Shown piece by piece: positions 6,407-10,289 of a stretch of DNA of 10,289 nucleotides; the first letter of the stretch is position 1, and every line of letters begins with the position of its first letter. A program made the position numbers and the translations under genes. The notes under the pieces were generated by a model that saw nothing but the letters and a program-made list of their open reading frames with translations, made no database searches and was not told where the DNA came from. Origin of the DNA: Paracoccaceae bacterium (GTDB taxonomy: Bacteria > Pseudomonadota > Alphaproteobacteria > Rhodobacterales > Rhodobacteraceae); assembly GCA_007131465.1 (NCBI GenBank), contig SLQN01000279.1, positions 1-10,289 on the forward strand, written 5' to 3'.

Positions 6407-7998
6407 ACTGTCCCCTTCAGGTCTTCGAGCAGGATCGCCGCCGCCTTTTCGCCGATCATGATCGCGGCCGCATTGGTGTTGCCGGTCACGATGCGCGGCA
6501 TGATCGAGGCATCCGCGACGCGCAGCCGGTCGATTCCACGGACCTTAAGGCGCGGGTCGACTACGGCGCTGTCGTCAATGCCCATCTTGCACGTCCCCAC
6601 CGGATGGAGCAGTGACAGGCCGTTCTGGCGGCAGTAGGCGAGCAGGTCTTCGTCTGACTGCACCTCCTTGCCGGGGGACAGTTCATGGTCCACGCAGTCG
6701 GCCATCGGTGCTGTCGCGGCAATCCGGCGTGCGAATTTCAGACCGGCCAGTGCGGCACGCTTGTCGGCCTCGTCTGCAAAGAAATTGAACCGGATTTCCG
6801 GCGGGTGCGACGGGCTCGGGCCGGTCAGGCGCACATGGCCGCGCGAATTGGGGCGCATATGCTCTGCGAGGATTGTGAAGCCGGGGAAAGGACGCGGGGT
6901 GAGTTGTTCATCGGTGCACCATGCCATGAAGGTCACCATCATGTCGGGGCGGCCGACTTCCGGACCGGAGCGGATGAACGTGTTGGAATAATTTCCGTTA
7001 TCGGCAAAGGGCCCGGTGCGGAAGAGCAACCATCGCAACAGTTGCAGCCCGCCCTTGAGCTTGTTGTTATACAGGTCGTTGACGGTGGATTTGACGGTCG
7101 AGCGGTATTCTGCTCCGATCCCGAAATGGTCCTGAAGGTTTTCTCCGACGCCGGGCAGGTCATGGCGCGTCTCGATCCCATGCGCTTGCAACAGCGGCCC
7201 CGGCCCGATGCCAGAGACTTGCAGCAGTTGTGGCGAGTTGAACGTCCCGCCTGACAGAATGATCTCTCGGCGCGCTCTTGCGCTGTGCTGGCCCGCCTTT
7301 TCGCGCCAGGTGACGCCTATGGCACGCTTGCCCTCCAGATCGACCCGTTGCACCAGCGCGTGCAGGCGCAAGTCGATATTGCGTTTCGCGCGACCGCGCA
7401 GGTAGCCCGCAGCCGTGCTCCAGCGTCGGCCATTCTTCGTTGTGGTCTGGACATAGCCTGTCCCTTCCTGCCGTGCCCCATTGAAATCGTTGTTGCGCGG
7501 CACGCCCAGCTTCTCGGAGGCTGCGTGGAACGCCTCGCCAAGCCTGTGTCTTGTGCGAATGTCCGACACGGCCACCGGTCCGCCGACACCGTGAAACGCG
7601 TCCGGTCCGCGTTCCTGATCCTCGCAGGATCTGAAATAGGGCAGCACGTCGTCCCAGCCCCAACCGGCGCAACCAGACTTCGCCCAGCCATCGAAATCCT
7701 CTGGCTGGCCGCGCATGTAGATCATGCCATTGATCGCGCCCGTGCCGCCAAGCACCTTGCCGCGCGGCTGGAACAGGCGGCGGCCGTTCAGATGTGGCTC
7801 TGGCGCGCTGGTATAACACCAGTTGACTGCAGGATTCGCGTAAAGCAGGGAATAGCCCAGCGGGATGTGGATGAAGGGGTTGTGGTCGCGCCCACCCGCT
7901 TCGAGCAAGAGAATGGAGTGACCAGCCTCGGCCAGCCGCCCGGCCACGGCACAGCCCGCCGATCCTGCGCCCACGACGATGTAGTCGTATTCCCGCAC
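6403..7998 (-). CDS. GMC-family FAD-dependent alcohol dehydrogenase (choline dehydrogenase-like)
   Basis: Flavoprotein oxidising a primary or secondary alcohol, 531 residues from the chosen start. FAD-binding GAGSAGC (10-16) sits at the very N-terminus, with E33 in LLLEAGG for the ribose. GMC signature 1 is GKVLGGTGAINGMIYMRG (80-97), signature 2 is GTFNSPQLLQVSGIGP, and the active-site pair is H465 in LLHPVGTC and N509 in TGNTNA. No signal peptide or membrane anchor is seen, so it is probably cytosolic. The open frame reaches a TTG at 8037, but AAGGAAAG precedes two GTGs (8004 and 7998); 7998 is chosen for its 9-nt spacing and typical YDYIVVGAG start. Signature 1 has Thr-Gly-Ala where GGSSxIN is usual. 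The family includes choline, aliphatic alcohol and polyol dehydrogenases. The neighbouring sugar dehydrogenases point to a sugar or polyol substrate rather than choline, and no betaine genes are present. Confidence 0.92.
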   Translation of the reverse strand: MREYDYIVVGAGSAGCAVAGRLAEAGHSILLLEAGGRDHNPFIHIPLGYSLLYANPAVNWCYTSAPEPHLNGRRLFQPRGKVLGGTGAINGMIYMRGQPEDFDGWAKSGCAGWGWDDVLPYFRSCEDQERGPDAFHGVGGPVAVSDIRTRHRLGEAFHAASEKLGVPRNNDFNGARQEGTGYVQTTTKNGRRWSTAAGYLRGRAKRNIDLRLHALVQRVDLEGKRAIGVTWREKAGQHSARARREIILSGGTFNSPQLLQVSGIGPGPLLQAHGIETRHDLPGVGENLQDHFGIGAEYRSTVKSTVNDLYNNKLKGGLQLLRWLLFRTGPFADNGNYSNTFIRSGPEVGRPDMMVTFMAWCTDEQLTPRPFPGFTILAEHMRPNSRGHVRLTGPSPSHPPEIRFNFFADEADKRAALAGLKFARRIAATAPMADCVDHELSPGKEVQSDEDLLAYCRQNGLSLLHPVGTCKMGIDDSAVVDPRLKVRGIDRLRVADASIMPRIVTGNTNAAAIMIGEKAAAILLEDLKGTV

Positions 7999-8065
7999 CT
8001 GCACCTTTCCTTCTTCGGTCTGGGGGGCAGACTGCAACAGTCATCGCGCGCGCCAAACTGCCAAA

Positions 8066-8082
8066 TTGTCAGAGATGGACAA
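8066..8082. promoter_or_regulatory. Inverted repeat in the divergent dehydrogenase promoter region
   Basis: TTGTC (8066-8070) and GACAA (8078-8082) form an inverted repeat with a 7-nt spacer, in the roughly 155-bp region between the divergent GMC and Gfo/Idh genes. Its position suits an operator controlling both directions. The arms are only 5 bp, so chance is possible. Confidence 0.28.
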
Positions 8083-8154
8083 AACTGTGGTCGAACCATG
8101 CGCGTCAGGATTCCAGACTGGGCCAAACAAGATGAGCCAAGAGAGGGGCTGACA

Positions 8155-9270
8155 TTGGGAAAGCGGCAAATTGGGATCGGGCTGGTCGGATCGGGCTTCA
8201 TGGGGCGATGTCATGCAAATGCGTTTCGCACTGTTTCCGGGCTTTTCGATGTACCGTTCGACCCGAAACTGACGATCCTTGCCGATGCAACGGATGATCT
8301 GGCGCGGGATGGGGCGCAGGCGCTTGGCTTCGAAAGGTTCACTTCCGATTGGCAAGCATTGGTTGACGACCCCGGAGTCGGCATCGTTGCCATCACGGCA
8401 CCCAATGTGCTGCATGCGCCAATTTCTCTGGCTGCCATCGCGGCAGGCAAGACCGTCTATTGCGAGAAACCACTGTCGACGACCGCTACCCTGGCGCTGG
8501 AGATGACACAGGCCGCCGAGGCAGCTGGCATCACGACGATGGTGGGGTTCAATTTCCTGCGCAACCCGATGATCCGGCTTGCGCGCGAAATCATCACCTC
8601 GGGCGAGATTGGCGAGATCACGGGGGTGCGCGGGCGCCATGCGGAAAATTACATGGCCAGCCCCGATGCACCGCATTCCTTTCGGACCGATCCGGCCGGT
8701 GGTGGTGCGCTGGCCGATATCGGCAGCCACATCATCTCGATGTTGCGCTATCTTCTTGGGCCGATTGCCGAGGTTCACGCCGATTGCCGAACAATCTTTC
8801 CGACCCGACCCGTTGCCCCCACCAGCCCCGAGCGCGCACCGGTCAAGGTCGATGACATGACCCATGCGTTGCTGCGGTTCGAAAACGGCGCGGCAGGCAG
8901 TATCGAAGCCAATTGGGCCGCGACCGCGCGCACGATGGACCTGTCCTGGGAAATAACCGGGACCCGTGGCGCGCTGGCCTTCAGCCAGGAAGCGATGAAC
9001 GAACTTCGGCTCTGGTCCGGCATACCGGGCCGAAACGGTTATACAAGGATCGAGGCAGAGCCTGCCCATTCGCCCTATGGTGCGTTCTGCCCGGCGCCCG
9101 GGCACCACCTTGGCTTCAATGATCTCAAGGTGATCGAGGTGGCAGAATTGCTCGCCGCCCATGCAGGTGCGCCGAACCCGGGCCCCGATTTTCGTGAAGC
9201 CCTCGAGGTGCAGCGCTGCATCGAAGCTATGCAGAAAAGTGCCCGAACTGGGTCATGGGTTGCGCTGTAA
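8155..9270 (+). CDS. Gfo/Idh/MocA family dehydrogenase (second, distinct copy)
   Basis: NAD(P)-dependent sugar-type dehydrogenase, 371 residues from the chosen start. Rossmann motif GLVGSGFMGRCHA (9-21), TAPNVLH (81-87), catalytic K105 in CEKPLS, GFNFLRNP (131-138), and GGGALADIGSHIISM with D188 and H192. GFMGRCHANAFR and the ADIGSH block place it in a different branch from the inositol dehydrogenase-like neighbour, nearer the general sugar/3-keto-sugar dehydrogenases. Start is uncertain: a TTG at 8155 follows GAGAGGGG with 6-nt spacing and gives the family-typical short lead to IGIGLVG, while an ATG at 8098 adds 19 residues (MRVRIPDWAKQ...) without a clear ribosome site. It is divergent from the GMC gene and converges on the binding-protein gene, overlapping its end by 44 bp. 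Substrate unknown. Confidence 0.9.
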   Translation: MGKRQIGIGLVGSGFMGRCHANAFRTVSGLFDVPFDPKLTILADATDDLARDGAQALGFERFTSDWQALVDDPGVGIVAITAPNVLHAPISLAAIAAGKTVYCEKPLSTTATLALEMTQAAEAAGITTMVGFNFLRNPMIRLAREIITSGEIGEITGVRGRHAENYMASPDAPHSFRTDPAGGGALADIGSHIISMLRYLLGPIAEVHADCRTIFPTRPVAPTSPERAPVKVDDMTHALLRFENGAAGSIEANWAATARTMDLSWEITGTRGALAFSQEAMNELRLWSGIPGRNGYTRIEAEPAHSPYGAFCPAPGHHLGFNDLKVIEVAELLAAHAGAPNPGPDFREALEVQRCIEAMQKSARTGSWVAL

Positions 9271-10289
9271 CGACTGCGCCCGCCGCAAGCGCTTTTTCGC
9301 AGCGCGCCTGAGCGTCTCGCAGGGCTGCGCCGGGTTTCTTGTTGCGCAGCAGCATGGTGTGAATTTCCTCGCCCAGAATGCGGACCAGCGTATTGAGTTG
9401 TGGCACCGCCGGGCGCGGCCATGTCTGCAACTTGCCCGAGCGCGCCAGCTTGTCCACCGTGGCGATCACCGGGCGGTTATGCGCGACCACCGGATCATTG
9501 CAGACGCTGAAGCGCGAACTCACCAGGCTGCCGTTTTCGATATAGAGCTTGGTCGCGGCCGCCGAGGTCAGCGTCTGTGCCGCTTGCTTCACCGCGTCAA
9601 AGCGCGAGTCCTTGAGATTGGCGGGAACGCAGATGTTCCAGCCCCCGAGCGGCGCGATACGGCCCTGACCCGAGGCCGAGGGATGCGGCAGATAGCCGGT
9701 TCGCCCGCAGGCTGGCGATGTCGGGTCGTTTTCAATGATGGGCAGGATCTGGGTATAGCAGTAGCCCATCGCGGCCTGACCAGCCGCATAGCACTTCGCC
9801 CGCTCGTACCAGGACATCTGCAAGACATTGGGCGGCGAACAGGCCAGAAGCTGGACAAGAAATTCCGCCGCCTCGAGGCCCGCGGGCGTCTCGATCATCG
9901 GGATGAGCGCTTCAGGCCCAAGGTCCTGATCACGAAACCCGTCGCCAACGCGCGGCAGGTTCAGCACTGGCTGGCCGCAATCCGCCATAAGCATCATGAA
10001 GGTCGTTCCCACGGGCGTCCCGCGCGCACCGTTCCAGCAGATGCCATGTTGGTTGATATCGGGACGGTGCAGGCTGCGGGCGCATTCCAGCATCTCGGCC
10101 AGCGTCCTTGGCGGGGTCAGCCCGGCTTTGGCGAAAAGGTCGCTGCGGTAGATGAACAGTTCCGGCGTGGTTTGTACCGGCAAGCCGTAGAGCGTGTCAC
10201 CACGGCGCACGCTTGACAGCGCCTCCGGGTGGAAATCCTTGTATTCAAGCGAACTGCCGGGACCAAGTTGCTCGATCGGGCGAATGGCA
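9227..10289 (-). CDS. ABC transporter sugar-binding protein (family 1 extracellular solute-binding protein), N-terminus beyond window
   Basis: Periplasmic binding component of a carbohydrate ABC importer; 353 residues are visible and the start lies past the right edge. The frame enters at 10288 with IRPIEQLG, DFHPEALSSV and RRGDTLYGLPVQTTPELFIY, the usual start of the ligand-contact region. It continues with RSDLFAKAGLTPPRTLAEM, the hinge-region WYERAKCYAAGQAAMGY, GGWNICVPANLKD, and the typical C-terminal RILGEEIHTMLL and ALRDAQARCEKAL helices before TAG (9227-9229). A GTG at 10208-10210 is internal, not the start. Odd: about ten cysteines are visible (for example in GICWNG, LLACSPP, GYCYTQ), many for an exported sugar-binding protein. 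The neighbours are three sugar- or alcohol-type dehydrogenases, so the imported ligand is probably their substrate. Permease and ATPase genes are not in the window. Confidence 0.85.
   Translation of the reverse strand, partial: AIRPIEQLGPGSSLEYKDFHPEALSSVRRGDTLYGLPVQTTPELFIYRSDLFAKAGLTPPRTLAEMLECARSLHRPDINQHGICWNGARGTPVGTTFMMLMADCGQPVLNLPRVGDGFRDQDLGPEALIPMIETPAGLEAAEFLVQLLACSPPNVLQMSWYERAKCYAAGQAAMGYCYTQILPIIENDPTSPACGRTGYLPHPSASGQGRIAPLGGWNICVPANLKDSRFDAVKQAAQTLTSAAATKLYIENGSLVSSRFSVCNDPVVAHNRPVIATVDKLARSGKLQTWPRPAVPQLNTLVRILGEEIHTMLLRNKKPGAALRDAQARCEKALAAGAVVTAQPMTQFGHFSA

Noticed and set aside
7285..8154. N-terminal extension of the plus-strand Gfo/Idh frame, giving a 661-codon open frame
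   Set aside because: The upstream part is antisense to the GMC dehydrogenase and has no domain pattern; the real protein starts at 8155 or 8098.

Overview
The window is high-GC DNA with dense, mostly back-to-back genes. It most resembles an alphaproteobacterium of the Rhodobacterales type. That placement rests on the overall look of HemF, PanC/PanB and the HSD10-like dehydrogenase and on the GC-rich codon use; no 16S or other marker is present, so the taxonomy is an inference.

Left part (1-3586, all on the minus strand): a housekeeping run read right to left. It holds an HD-domain phosphohydrolase, hemF (aerobic coproporphyrinogen III oxidase, haem synthesis), panC and panB (two steps of pantothenate/CoA synthesis, joined by an ATGA stop/start overlap), and the first 94 codons of dgkA (diacylglycerol kinase), which runs off the left edge. 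Spacings from hemF onward are 22, -4 and 37 bp, so hemF-panC-panB-dgkA is probably one operon. The HD gene lies 82 bp upstream of hemF.

Middle (3587-5383): a divergent intergenic region leads rightward into an HSD10-like short-chain dehydrogenase. After it lies a decayed gene: the C-terminal SCP2-like half of an HxlR-type regulator, with no N-terminal DNA-binding domain, one frameshift and one in-frame amber codon. Next come about 360 bp with no gene. This stretch ends in an AT-rich patch with several palindromes, one of them LacI-operator-like.

Right part (5384-10289): a carbohydrate or polyol oxidation locus. A GMC-family FAD alcohol dehydrogenase and an inositol 2-dehydrogenase-like Gfo/Idh/MocA enzyme form a translationally coupled pair on the minus strand. 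A second, distinct Gfo/Idh/MocA dehydrogenase is divergent on the plus strand. The truncated end of an ABC sugar-binding protein converges on it with a 44-bp tail-to-tail overlap. Together these suggest uptake of a sugar, polyol or cyclitol-type compound followed by serial oxidation. The substrate cannot be read from sequence.

No RNA gene, intact mobile element, CRISPR array or clearly new system was seen. The most interesting points are the regulator pseudogene, the three-dehydrogenase locus, and the unusually cysteine-rich binding protein.
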